A stretch of 64,000 nucleotides of DNA from Hemerocallis citrina (taxonomy: Eukaryota; Streptophyta; Magnoliopsida; Asparagales; Asphodelaceae), in assembly GCA_017893485.1 (NCBI GenBank), contig CM030364.1:208617384-208681383 (forward strand). Reading direction: 5' to 3'. The notes under the pieces were generated by a model. It made no database searches and was not told the origin of the DNA. It was given only the letters and a program-made list of their open reading frames with translations. Below are positions 53,726 through 64,000 of this stretch, one piece after another. Within the stretch, counting starts at the first letter, position 1. The number at the start of each line of letters is the position of its first letter. The position numbers and the translations under genes are program-made.

Positions 53726-55841
53726 CTTCGGGCGAGTTGCTCCCACTTGTAGAACTTGATAGTGCTTTTCCTTGCGTCCTATCTTCAGCCTTCAGCCAGT
53801 CTTCTGTGCAAACGAGCATCTCTAATGTGTCGGGCTTCATGCGATTTCTATAATCAGTTAGAACCCTGCCACTTGAAGAAAATACACTCTCAGAAGCAAC
53901 TGTAGAGACAGGAGGAGTTAGTAAATCTTTAGCCATAATTGACAGAATACTAAAAGTGTGTTCATGGTCTTTTCACCATTGTAAAATATCTAGTTGAGAA
54001 GTAGAAGGCTCAGAATCTTGTTGGTTATACCAATTTAATTTATTTGGTTGATTAGTCCTAGGTTTTTTTGGTTGAATTTGTTCAAGTAAATTAAATGTTC
54101 TATCACCAATTCTACTTTTACCCTGACCTTTAGAACTACCAGAAGAAGAACTAACTACAGAAATTGTACTACTAGAAGCAAAACGTCTATCATAATAATC
54201 ATACAAGTTATTTAACGTAGATTCAAACTGAACTAAAAAAGTAGCGCAATCAATTACTAATTCTACATGTTTCTCAAGTAATGCAAAAAACATTTCTATC
54301 AAACTCTTCGTACCTTCTAATTTGATACGAGGATCCATAACCATAGCAACACAAATCAACATAGGAGGAGGAAAATAATACTTCAAATTTTTTTGGAATG
54401 CAGGTTTTACAATCTCACCAACATTGATATCATTTAACATTTCGTTAAATGTTTGCATCATGCTAACTAATTCAATAAAAATGCTACTAGAAGTAGATTC
54501 ATATGTTTTTGAAAATTTTAAAGTTGCGGTTTTAAAAGGTTCTAAAAATTTCAACAAAGATTCGGCAAAAAACCAATCGGGAGGAGTCATTTCAAAATTG
54601 TGCATATTTTTTGCGATACAAAAATCATTTACAACTGCTTTATATTCGGTAACAACATTTAGTAAATCAAAAGTAGAATTCCATCGGTGTCTAACATTCG
54701 TTGGAAATCTTCTAAAAGGAACATTTCTAACCCTACACCAAGCTTTCCATTCTTGTAAAATGCTTGGACTTAATGCAATGAAATGTACACAATTTCTAAT
54801 TTTAACTATATATGGATCGGCTATTTTTAATGCATCTTGAACACATAAATTTATAATATGACATGCACATCTAACATGAAAAATATTATCAGATGGAGGG
54901 TTTAATACAAATTTTAAAGTAGTAATTGCTACACTGTTGTTAGATGCATTATCAAAACTAATAGCCATAATTTTATCACGAATATGAAAAACATCACAAA
55001 TTTCTATAATACGGTTTGCTATTTCAGCGCCACTATTGGGGTACGGCAACGACGCAAGTGATATGATTCTTTTTTGAAGAATCCAATCATTGTCGATCCA
55101 ATGACAGGTTATTCCCATCGTTGGAATATTGTTGACACCCGTCCAACAATCCGAAGTTAAACTAACCCTACAAGTTAAACTCCATAAAATTGCAATCAAC
55201 GCGTCCTTCATTTCAACATACATTTTAAAACAATCCGATTTGCAAGTATTTCTTGGAATTCTTTTAAAATGATGGTTTAAGGCCGTTTGATTAAAATTTT
55301 CCAAGTTCCTACTCTCGGGATAGGAAAATGGCAACTCTTCCTTAATGACTAATCGGGCCATTTCCTGACGAACAAGTTCGGAATCATAAGGGTGGCTATC
55401 TACTTGACCGGTCCTAGGGTTAATTTTTTGTTGGCCTTGTATTTGATCAAGAAGTTCTTTATGATTATGTTGTATGTGCCTACTAATTGTACCGGTGCCG
55501 TCACCCCTCTTGAATTTGTATGTTTTACTACATGTTTTACACACTTTCAAACCTACACCCGGAATATGTTCGTCCGGGATATACTCATAAAACTTGTGCC
55601 AATCGCTAGTTTCTCCTCTACTTTTCCTACTACTACGGGGTTGTGTGGTTTCGGGTTGTTGTTGTTGTTGTTCTTCTTCTAATTGAATGTCACCTACAAC
55701 ATCCATGTCGTGTGTACCCCATTGTTCCATAGTAGGATCAATGTAATCTTGGGCGGGCTCACTAGTTGGGACAATTGGTGGCCTACGTGAAGAGGAGGAA
55801 GAATCTTATCCGCTACGACCGCTACCGGGTGATCTAGACAT
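53688..55841 (-). pseudogene. hAT transposase with BED zinc finger, two in-frame stops
   Basis: One frame runs from ATG 55841 (MSRSPGSGRSG) to the stop after a poly-Gln tail at 53688. It is interrupted by TAA about codon 12 and by TGA at 53971-53973, where the second Trp of the conserved WW pair is expected. The BED finger is at the N-terminus (CKTCSKTYKFKRGDGTGTIS..HIQHNH). The RNase-H-like catalytic region has SDCWTGVNN and ISFDNASNNS with RCACHIINLCVQDAL. The hAT dimerisation region has LLTPPVSTVASESVFSSSGR. The poly-Gln tail is coded by a (TTG)n/(CAA)n repeat. Transposase cuts and pastes the element in the nucleus. With two stops this copy cannot make full-length protein, though 585 residues between the stops are open. 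Confidence 0.9.
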
Positions 55842-56745
55842 AATGTAGTAGTGCTCAAATATGTAAAAAAAAATCTACAATGTAGGAGCGGACCGAACGG
55901 TGAATTATGCAAAAAAAATCTAAAAAACAAGAGGGTTGAGATAGAGAAGTTCAAAAAACAAACAATAATTTTAACTACAACGCAAAAAAAAATTTAACGA
56001 GAGAGGTAGAGAAATTTTGATACCGTTCACCGTAGAATACGCGTATGTAAAAAAAACCGTGAAAATAAGAAGAAAAGCTAAAAGATGGAGGAGCGCTTTG
56101 CCGATTCCGCAATTGAAGAGTTGAGAAGAGGTTGAAGTAAATTTGACGAGGGTTGAAGAGAGTTGAAGACGTTGAAGACGTTGAATTTTGCTTCCGATAC
56201 GACCGAAATTTGATCGTGTATATGCCTCCTTGTACAATTATTTGATGAATACTACAATTGTTCAAAAATTTCTTTAAAATGATGTATAATAGTAGAGAGA
56301 GTAAGAGAGTGAGGTGTAATTTTTTTTGAGATTTTTAGGGGATATTTATAGGCTTATTAGTGGGAAAAAAAAAAAAAAAAATAGCCGTTCGGCTGTGTTG
56401 CAGTGTGCAACGGCTCTAAGAGCCGTTTGTCCAACCGTTGCAGCGACAGCCCGGGTTCGAACTGCGGGTTTCGACCCGTTCGACCCACGGGTCGAACGGT
56501 CAGCCCGTCACGTGTCGAACGTTCGACCCGTACGGGTCGAAACCCGCGGGTCGACCCGCGGGTTAACGGGTCCAATTCGCAGTTTAACCGGGTTCGTGGG
56601 CCGGGTTTTGCGAATTCGATTTGCGTAAAATGCAATCCGGGTCGACCCGGTACTGTTCACCGGGTTCGACCCGAACCCGTGAATCTCTTAAGCAGGCCGG
56701 GTCGCGGGTGGGTCGCCGGTTGACCCGGCCCAGTTGCCACCCCTA

Positions 56746-56753
56746 GGTTCCAG
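56746..56753. repeat. hAT target-site duplication, right copy
   Basis: Second GGTTCCAG. Element A pol resumes directly after it. Confidence 0.95.
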
Positions 56754-58097
56754 GACTGATATGGTTATTCATAAGGATGGATCTCTCCGGTTTGGGGCCC
56801 GTCTATGCGTTCCAAACGGGGAAGTCAGGCACAAGCTACTCGAGGAGGCTCATCGCTCACCATATTCTATTCATCCTGGTTGTACTAAGATGTACCGGGA
56901 TCTGAAGCTGCATTTCTGGTGGCATGGTATGAAGAGGGCTGTAGCAAGGTTTGTTTCGCAGTTCTTGAACTGTCAGCAGGTGAAGGCAGAACATCAGAGG
57001 ACTGCTGGGCTTCTTCAACCTCTTCCCATTCTGCAGTGGAAGTGGGAGAACATCACCATGAACTTTGTGACTGCCTTGCCGAGGAGTCCTAAGGGTCATA
57101 ATGCCATTTAGGTGATTGTGGATAGACTAACGAAGAGTGCCAGTTTTATTCCCTTTAGAGTGGGTCAGCCTACTGCATGGGGTCAGTGAAGTACATGCAG
57201 GAGATTGTCCGATTGCATGGGGTCCCTATCAGTATTGTATCAGACAGAGACACTAGATTCAGATATCAGTTTTGGGAGAGTCTTCAAGGCAGCCTTGGAA
57301 GCAAATTGAACTACAGCATAGCTTTTCATCCTCAGACAGATGGGTAGTCAGAAAGGACCATTCAGATATTGGAGGACATGCCGAGGTCATGTGTCCTGCA
57401 GTTTGGAGGATCTTGGGAAGATCACATACACTTGGTAGAGTTCTCATACAACAACAACTACCAAGTAAGTCTTAAGGCTGCACTGTACGAGGCACTTTAC
57501 GGTCAAAAGTGTAGATCACCAGTGTGCTGGGATGACATTGGTGAGAGGAAGCTGTTGGGGCAAGAGTTGATCACAAGGACTATCGATGCAGTAGCTCAGA
57601 TCAGGAAGCATCTATAAGCAGCACAAGACAGGCAAAGGAAATGGACAGATGTTCATAGAAGGCCTTTGGAATTTAAAGTGGAAGATCATGTGTTCCTTAA
57701 GGTATCACCGTGGAGAGGTGTTATCTGGTTTAGAGGTGGGGGCAAGCTAAGCCCCAGGTTAATTGGGCTGTTTGATGTTGTGGAGCGAGTAGGCAAGGTG
57801 GCCTATAGAATCGCATTGCTGCTGGCTCCATCTGGGGTGCATGATGTCTTTCATGTCTCCCAACTCAGGAGGTACATCAGCGACGAGAGCCATGTGATCG
57901 ACTATTCAGAGTTGTCTGTGCAGCCGGATCTATCTTGTGAGATCCCACCAGTTGTCATCTTGGACAGGCGGGAGAAAGTATTGAAGAACAAGGTTATCTG
58001 GTTGGTCCGAATTTCTTGGAATCCTCACTCGCCGAGTGAGTCGACTTGGGAACTGGAGGAGGAGATCCAGAAAAAGATCCCCCATCTGTTCGAGTAG
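56754..58097 (+). pseudogene. Integrase and chromodomain of element A, decayed
   Basis: The zinc-binding domain (HRSPYSIHPGCTKMYRD, CQQVKAEHQ) and the start of the core (WENITMNFVTALPRS) are open to a TAG at about 57109-57111. The core continues in shifted frames (57120-57617; DRDTRF-like and QTDG-like positions visible). The C-terminal part (57666-58097) is open, with FLKVSPWRGVIWF, IGLFDVVERVGKVAYRI and a chromodomain (LDRREKVLKNKVIWLVRISW, SESTWELE). The chromodomain ends at the pol stop, about 90 bp before the 3' LTR. Confidence 0.85.
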
Positions 58098-58173
58098 TTC
58101 CTTTGTTTTCCTTTCTTTTCAGGGTTGCCCTATGTACCACTTGTCTGAATTTCGAGGATGAAATTATGCTTGT

Positions 58174-58187
58174 TAGGTGGGTAGGAT
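58174..58187 (+). other. Polypurine tract of element A
   Basis: TAGGTGGGTAGGAT lies immediately before the 3' LTR start TGTAACCCC. Confidence 0.6.
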
Positions 58188-59008
58188 TGTAACCCCTGTT
58201 CCTATTATTGTATTTTTCTTCAGTGTGTTTATTCACTGTACTCTTCTTTGTTCAATTCTGAACCTTGTATTTGATTTTTCTCGCTTAATAAAACTCATTA
58301 TTGTTTTTGACTCAAATTTTTGTTCCCAATCTGCTCAATTAAAATTTTTCCTGTCAACCCTAAACTGTTAATATTCTTGTTCACCCATTGTGCCTTGACT
58401 AATTCTAAATTATCTATTTTATAGCCTAGTTTTAATTAATTATTTTTCACTAATGGATCATCTACCTAATAACCCAAACCCGCTTAACTCTGTATATAAT
58501 CTAACCTACCCTAGCCCCAAATACTAACCCTAACCCTACTACTGTTATACGCCCAGCCTTCATTCACCCCCACCTTCTCTTCTTCCTCCTCTGCCATTAC
58601 CCAATACCCTGATGTCATCTCCTTTCCCCGTCGCACCCTGTCTCCCTCATCGTCACCCTCTTCTTTCGTCGTTCTCCTTATCAAACCATCTCCTCGATCT
58701 CCGAGCCCTATTTTTTCGACTGCACACCCCACATCGAGCCATCTCCTATCTCGCCTTGATCCTGAACCCATCGCAAAACCCACCTCCTTGACCCTGCGCT
58801 CATCGAGCCATACTCCACAACCACCTCCGATCGCCTACAACCTGAGCACCCTAAACTCATCGCCATCTCCCCGACCTCTGAAGCCCACAGTCGAGCCTCT
58901 CGTACCACCATCACCTCGACCACCATTCCTCCTACAAACCGCTGAGCCACAGTCGATCGCCGAAGCCACTTCCGTCGCCGCAACCGTTGCCATTGCTGTT
59001 CTTGGACC
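58188..59008 (+). repeat. 3' LTR of element A, first 821 bp
   Basis: It matches 46139-46970 closely, including the TATA box (58493-58500) and the C-rich segment. It breaks off after GTTCTTGGACC, where LTR B begins. The remaining ~2.4 kb should lie beyond the window if B is a clean insertion. Confidence 0.88.
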
Positions 59009-61604
59009 TGTAACCCCTGTTTCCATTTTTGTATCTTCTTCTGTATATTTATTCAGTGTACTCTTCTTTGTTCAAATCCTGAACTGTGTAGTAGATTTTT
59101 CTCTCTTAATGAAATTCATTAGTTGCTTTTGACTCAATTTTGTTCCAATCTGTTAATTTAAATTGTTCCTGTCAACCCTAAATTGTTATTCTTCTTGAGA
59201 ATTGACTAATTCTAAATCATCTAATTCATGGCCTAATCTATTTTATTAATTGACTTTTTCCCTATTGGATCCTAATTCTCTACCCTAAAACTCTCTTACC
59301 CGTTTAACCCAAAACTCACTTAAACCCTATATATAATTTAACCTATTCTAAACCCTAAACCTACTCTACTGTATTACCCCAGCCATCATTTTCCCTACCC
59401 ACTTCATCTCCCTATTTCTGCTTCAAAACCCTACACCCTGAACACCTTCACCTTCTGCTATCAGCCTCCACCGTCATCCCCGCTCCTCACCCCTCGTCAT
59501 TACCATCCCACAACCAGCCCCCCCGACTGCTCCCATCCACCATGCACCATCAAGCCACCAACAGCCAATCGAACCCCCTCATCTTCTCACCTCATCGCAA
59601 ACCCATCGCCCGATCAGCTTCCTCGACTGCATCCCCATCTCCTGAGTAGACCTTCGTTATAACTTTTTCTTCATGTTCTTATCCGTTGATACATGTCGGT
59701 CTTATTCGTTGTTCGTCTCTATCAATTTCCAAAATCCTAAGGGTTACAACCTTTCATCAATACACTCATCCCACAACAATAAGTTAGATCTAATTAATTA
59801 TCTAAGTATTTGGCTACATAAATTTATAAATTACCATGACTTATAGATGTTTGGTTGTATGATGCATATGTTGATGTTGCTTCTCTCTTTATGAGTTGAG
59901 AATAGACATGGGTGCTGTTTGAATAGTTATTACACCCTGACTTGCATCACACATCAACTTAGATCCATGGTAGTTAATAATCATGTTACATTTCATGCAA
60001 AAGAAATATGAGAAATCTGCTGTCCTGGTCTTGCTTGGTAATTTCGATCATGTTAATAAAAGAATTTTGAGTTAGTTCCTGAATATGACTTGTAACCCCA
60101 TGTGTCTAGTTTTTAGAACATCTGATAGAATCGAATTCCGAGTGATGAGTTGTGAGATATTACTGTTTTAGTACTGTTGGGTCTGGATTTTCAGATTCAT
60201 AATTTCACTGTGTCACCTTATTTTGCAATTTAATTTGAACATGCTATCAGTAATATAATAATATGAAATTTATCCTGCTAAACTATACATGCTAGGGAAT
60301 CACTCTTAATTTTCCTGGATTTATTTGATGAGTTTTCAGACCTGATTCATGCATGTAAACATAACTTTAAGAATTCTGGCTGAACACAAAATCTGTGTAG
60401 AATGTTGATTTGAACCCAGTTGCTGTAACTTTTATATATCGTGTGTATATGCGCTGGAACTGGCAGAGAGTCTAATTTCTAGAACTTCTAATGGATCCAA
60501 AATTTCATTTATGTAGCAACGGAAATTTCAGTTTTGGTTCAGCAACGTCCTGCTGTCCAGAATTGGAATTCTTGTTGTTTCTGATAGTTATAAGTTATTT
60601 TGACATCTACCCAGCTCGAACTTGTTTCCTATTTCTTATCATGTTTACTTTTTCTATTTGTGCACTTTCATGCCTGTTTTAATAGTGATAAAAAGTAACA
60701 AGCCGGGGTTAAGAGAAAGATCTAGTAGGGGAGAATATAGAAAAGTGTACTCAGAAGGGGACCCGTGTTTTCCACCTGTTACTTGATTCATGAACCTGTT
60801 ATACTATTATTTGATTCATGAAACTGTTATATTATTACTTGATTCATGAACCTGTTATATTACTATTGATTCATGAACCTGTTATATTACTATTGATTCC
60901 TGAACCTGCTATATTACTATTGATTCATGAACCTGTTATATTACTACTCGATTCATGAACCTGTTTATATGATTATTTGATTCATGAACCTGCTTGCATG
61001 TTACATGATGCCTATGTACACCGCCCTATAGAATCCACTACGAAATCTAAACGTTCACTTGATTGTATGCATAAAATATGTGGTATATTTATGGGACACA
61101 TGAGTGGTACATTAGATAGGATAACATGTTACCTGTACACACCTGTTACATGTCTCGCATGCTACTTGGTACCTGTTACAAATTACATGTTCACTTGTTA
61201 CATGATCCCGTTACTTGACTCAGTTTACTTGCTCGCTAGTTTCATTGGACTCTATTACTAGTTGCATTCCTGCTATGATATGTTGTATGTCCTTGATTCC
61301 AGTTCCTTGTTCTATACTTCCTGTATTTGTTCCTGTACCCTTTTGCTTGCACTACTTGCGACCCGTAGCTTGCACTAACGGGCATCTTGTCTTTCATTTG
61401 TCTATTTCTTCCAAATGTTGAATACACAGATTTTGGAGATCAACTACGTGCAGGAGTAAGTGAGCAAACATTCTAAGTTTTGACTGGGATAAATCATGCT
61501 TTAGTTTATTTCATGTTTTGAGTTTATAAATTCCTTGTTGCTACTTAAACTTGTATTGGACATGTTGTCCCAAAGTATTTATTTTTGTTCCAGATCATAT
61601 ATTT
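59009..61604 (+). repeat. LTR B, truncated at its 3' side by LTR C
   Basis: It starts TGTAACCCCTGTTTCC and follows LTR A through the TATA box (59328-59336), the AACAAGCCGGGG segment (60699-60712), the minisatellite (60783-60990) and GTATTGGACATGTTGTCCCA (61552-61571). It stops where LTR C begins. It is clearly diverged from LTR A, so it belongs to another insertion of the same family. No gene. Confidence 0.82.
60783..60990 (+). repeat. Minisatellite inside LTR B
   Basis: About eight GATTCATGAACCTGTTATATTACTATT-like units, the counterpart of 48340-48545. Confidence 0.85.
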
Positions 61605-63895
61605 TGTAACCCCATTTTTCATTTTTTGTATTTTTGGGTGTATTTTTCTTTTTTGTATTTATTCACATTGTATCTCGTTTTGGACCATGTTTTGGATTTT
61701 CATTTTCTATTTATCCATTTATTTGATTTATCGTCTTCTTACTTGAGTTTCTTGATTCTATTGCCTTCTATTGTTTCGTCTCTGATTGTTCGAGCTATTA
61801 TTTTGAGCCCTATTCTATAATTGTTCTTGTCCTATTTTTTATTATTATTTATTTTGTTCCCATCTCGTTATTTTGGATCTTGATCTTATTCTAAATCCTA
61901 TTAAACCCATTTTAATACCCTAGTGGATCCACTAACCTGTTTACCCAAATACCCACTAAGCACCTAACCCTAATCCCTGTATATATATATACACCCATGT
62001 ATATACTCCCTGTTTATCACAAAAACCCTAGGCGCTTTCTACCTATCCCTTACCTCTTGCAATCCCGACCTCGAACCCACTCCCAACCCTTCCTCCCATC
62101 CGTCGTCTACCCTCCTCTTGGCCTCCTACTGCTCGCCCCCACGACGCCAGCTTAGCGCTGCTCCCCTCCTTCCTTACCTCTTCCTCCTGGCGCCTCGATG
62201 CCAGCAGCAGCAGCTGCACTGCTTTCCCTCTGGCGACAGACAGCGGCAGACAACAACGATAGTAGCGTCAGCCACTACCGCCTGCCATGTCCCCTGTCCC
62301 CTGCTTCCTGCCCGATGCAGAACCGATGCCGTGACTGCGTTGTGCTCCTCTCCGATGACTGCAGCAACGCCAGCCAGCAGCGACACCAGCCAGCGCCGCT
62401 TCATCTGCTTGCCATCGTCTTCTCATCCAGTCCCTCCGCTGCCTCTCTCGTGTGTGCGTGTGTTGTTCGTCCAGTCCATCCGCTACCTCTCTCGTGTGTG
62501 CGTGTGTTGTTCTTCATTCGTTCGTTGAGATCGTTGCCCGGGAATCCGTTCCCATTATTCTCATCTTTTGCTTTGTTTCTTCATCGGCTATAAGGCAAGC
62601 AACTTGTATTAAATTCTGTTGCAAATACAAGTACTAAATACCGCATGTAGTGTAGGTTTGTTCTAGAAAAAATTCTTGTGCAAAATCCCTGTTATATCTT
62701 TTCTCTATGTGTTGATCCGTCCGTAGTTGTCTCATTTCACACACGATATGAATTTAGACTTGGAGATAATCAGTTCTTGTATACATGCATGTGTTCGTGA
62801 ATTATGAGGTGTTGGATGCTCTTGTATGTTTGATGGGTTCGTTGTAGTATAACTCATTGTAGACTTGTCAAACATCCTATACTATGTTGCTTGGACATCT
62901 AATACACCATACTTCACACTTTGTTATTATTTGGATGAGTTTCATATGATCTAGTGGATTTTATGCATGAAGAATAATTCTGTTCATGTTGTTACCTCGT
63001 TTTTGTTCAGTATTTTAGACCCTATTAAGATCAGTATATGAAAATTATTTGTGAATATAAATTAAAAAGAGTTCAGTCTACTTTCCAGAATTTCTAAGAG
63101 ATCTCAGTTTCGAGTTATGAGTTGCAAGTTATGGCTATTTTACTATAGAGGTGTAGAAAAATTCTAGATCTAGTTTTATATGAATTCTGTATCGAAATTA
63201 TTTTTCTACAGATGTTAAAGATATTATTTTGATCTAATATTTTGCTGAGTACAACTAGACTTGATTGGGATTAACCCCTAATTTTTGTGAATTTAGTTGG
63301 TAACTTTTATACACTATTCTATGCTTGTAAACAACTACTATACTTGCAGAATTTTCATGCTGTTCAGTAAAGAACCTTAATTTCAACCTAATCCTATTTG
63401 CTGTTTATAAAAACTTTGTGAATATGAATTGTAGCCTACTGTATCTATTTTATCACCCTTTTGACGGATTTGGATTTCGACTTATATTTTGTAATCTATT
63501 GCTGTTTTAGTTCTGCTGTGTTTATGATTCCAGATTTACAAAACTTTTGTATCTTGCTGCTTTCTGATTTTACTTAACTATTCTATCTTTTTTGGATAGT
63601 TATGAAACTTTATTTTCTATTACTAAACATACTAGGGAATACCCCAGATTTTTTTTTGGATTTAATCAGTAAGTTTTTATGCCATTTTCCTGTTTATGAA
63701 TACAAACTTCTGATTTCTGGCTGAACATGTTTTCTGGATACAATTCTGTATTGAGTCCTGTTTTTGTGAAATACCATATGACTTATATATATTTGTTGGA
63801 TTCGGCCGAGAGTCTATTTTCCAGATTTTCTTTTTGGTATTCCGTATTCCGAGAGTCCGTATTTCGGATTCTATTTTGGGAAGCGGGGCGTGACA
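61605..63895 (+). repeat. LTR C, complete 5' LTR of an element continuing past the window
   Basis: Starts TGTAACCCCATTTTTC and ends GGGCGTGACA (2291 bp). A TATATATATACA segment at 61980-61992 is a possible TATA box, followed by a C-rich zone (62040-62460) with spurious frames. It lacks the minisatellite of A and B. A PBS follows, so it is a 5' LTR and not a solo LTR. Confidence 0.85.
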
Positions 63896-64000
63896 AGGTT
63901 TTTAGTGGTATCAGAGCCCAGATTTGGCTAATGTATTGGTTTGACTGATATATTAGAGAAGCTTGGCTCGATCTGGGATTGACTCAACAGTACACAGACC
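63896..64000 (+). mobile_element. Start of the internal region of element C, with tRNA-iMet PBS
   Basis: TGGTATCAGAGCCC at 63906-63919 is complementary to tRNA-iMet except for the last base. The leader that follows (GATTTGGCTAATG) resembles that of element A (49414-49440). The window ends here. Confidence 0.85.

Larger units (their letters stand above)
52881..56745 (-). mobile_element. hAT DNA transposon, nearly complete
   Basis: The 3865-bp element has terminal inverted repeats TAGGGGTGGC...GCCACCCCTA and a perfect 8-bp TSD. The transposase is on the minus strand. Both ends (52881-53085 and about 56430-56745) are CpG-rich, with many repeats of the GGGTCGAACGGG/GACCCG kind, likely subterminal transposase-binding sites. 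A (TA)n run (53095-53168) lies inside the left end. 53170-53687 and 55842-56430 are non-coding AT-rich flanks. Confidence 0.95.
46139..59008 (+). mobile_element. Chromovirus element A (visible part), split by a hAT element
   Basis: Plus-strand order: 5' LTR, PBS, gag, protease, RT, RNase H, [hAT insertion], integrase, chromodomain, PPT, start of the 3' LTR. The 3' LTR is itself cut at 59009 by LTR B, so the right end and the TSD are not visible. The left flank candidate for the TSD is GTGAC. Several TAG stops show that it is dead. The chromodomain and tRNA-iMet PBS place it among chromoviruses, probably Tekay-like. Confidence 0.88.

Noticed and set aside
62118..62640. Overlapping Ser/Pro/Cys-rich open frames of 76-136 residues
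   Set aside because: They lie in the C-rich post-TATA zone of LTR C, overlap in several frames, and have no recognisable domain.

Overview
The window looks like repeat-rich heterochromatin of a flowering plant, most likely a eudicot. It is AT-rich and holds nested plant retroelements: Ty3/gypsy chromoviruses, an Athila-type Ty3/gypsy element, a plant L1-type LINE, a hAT DNA transposon, MITE-like hairpins inside (TA)n microsatellites, and old pararetrovirus-like (Caulimoviridae-like) sequence. I see no convincing host gene.

Left half (1 to about 38.6 kb). The oldest layer is a head-to-tail pair of minus-strand pararetrovirus-like units. Each begins with a 260-301 bp terminal repeat (TATA box, AATAAA) and a tRNA-iMet primer-binding site. 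Then come a leader, a short ORF and a decayed polyprotein: coiled coil, coat-protein/Gag-like domain, CCHC knuckle, dUTPase-like domain, 30K-type movement-protein domain and a C-terminal Cys/His segment. No reverse transcriptase belongs to these units in the window. Unit 1 (23548 down to about 1745) is split by a 19.4-kb chromovirus of Tekay/Del type (2892-22276; TSD GTTCA). The 3' LTR of that chromovirus is split in turn by a nearly intact 7.55-kb LINE (5178-12727; 16-bp TSD). Unit 2 (38564 down to about 23250) is split in its leader by a 9.94-kb Athila-type element (28090-38028; TSD GAGAA). The two LTRs of the Athila-type element differ at only about 13 positions by eye. Positions 1 to about 1740 hold an inverted, truncated LTR related to the Tekay-type one.

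Middle (38.6-46.1 kb). Two more copies of the same leader and short ORF (one plus, one minus, tail to tail) are joined to a different downstream ORF. This hints at a second genome component. They lie among (TA)n tracts, two copies of a 170-bp hairpin MITE, a perfect 238-bp tandem duplication, a degenerate solo LTR (LTR D) inside a (TA)n-flanked inverted-repeat element, and a Tekay-type LTR remnant.

Right part (46.1-64 kb). A plus-strand chromovirus (element A) has a 5' LTR at 46139-49390, a PBS, and decayed gag, protease, RT/RNase H, integrase and chromodomain. It is split by a 3.87-kb hAT element (52881-56745; 8-bp TSD GGTTCCAG). Its 3' LTR is cut at 59009 by a related LTR (B), and that is cut at 61605 by a third (C). 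LTR C is complete and followed by a PBS, so another element continues past the window end.

The least expected features are the RT-less movement-protein/dUTPase element with two downstream-ORF variants behind one leader, two tandem tRNA-like (Pol III box) units in the Tekay-type LTR, an extra coiled-coil ORF upstream of gag in that element, and a palindromic decamer (CAGTCGACTG) recurring through the Athila-type element.
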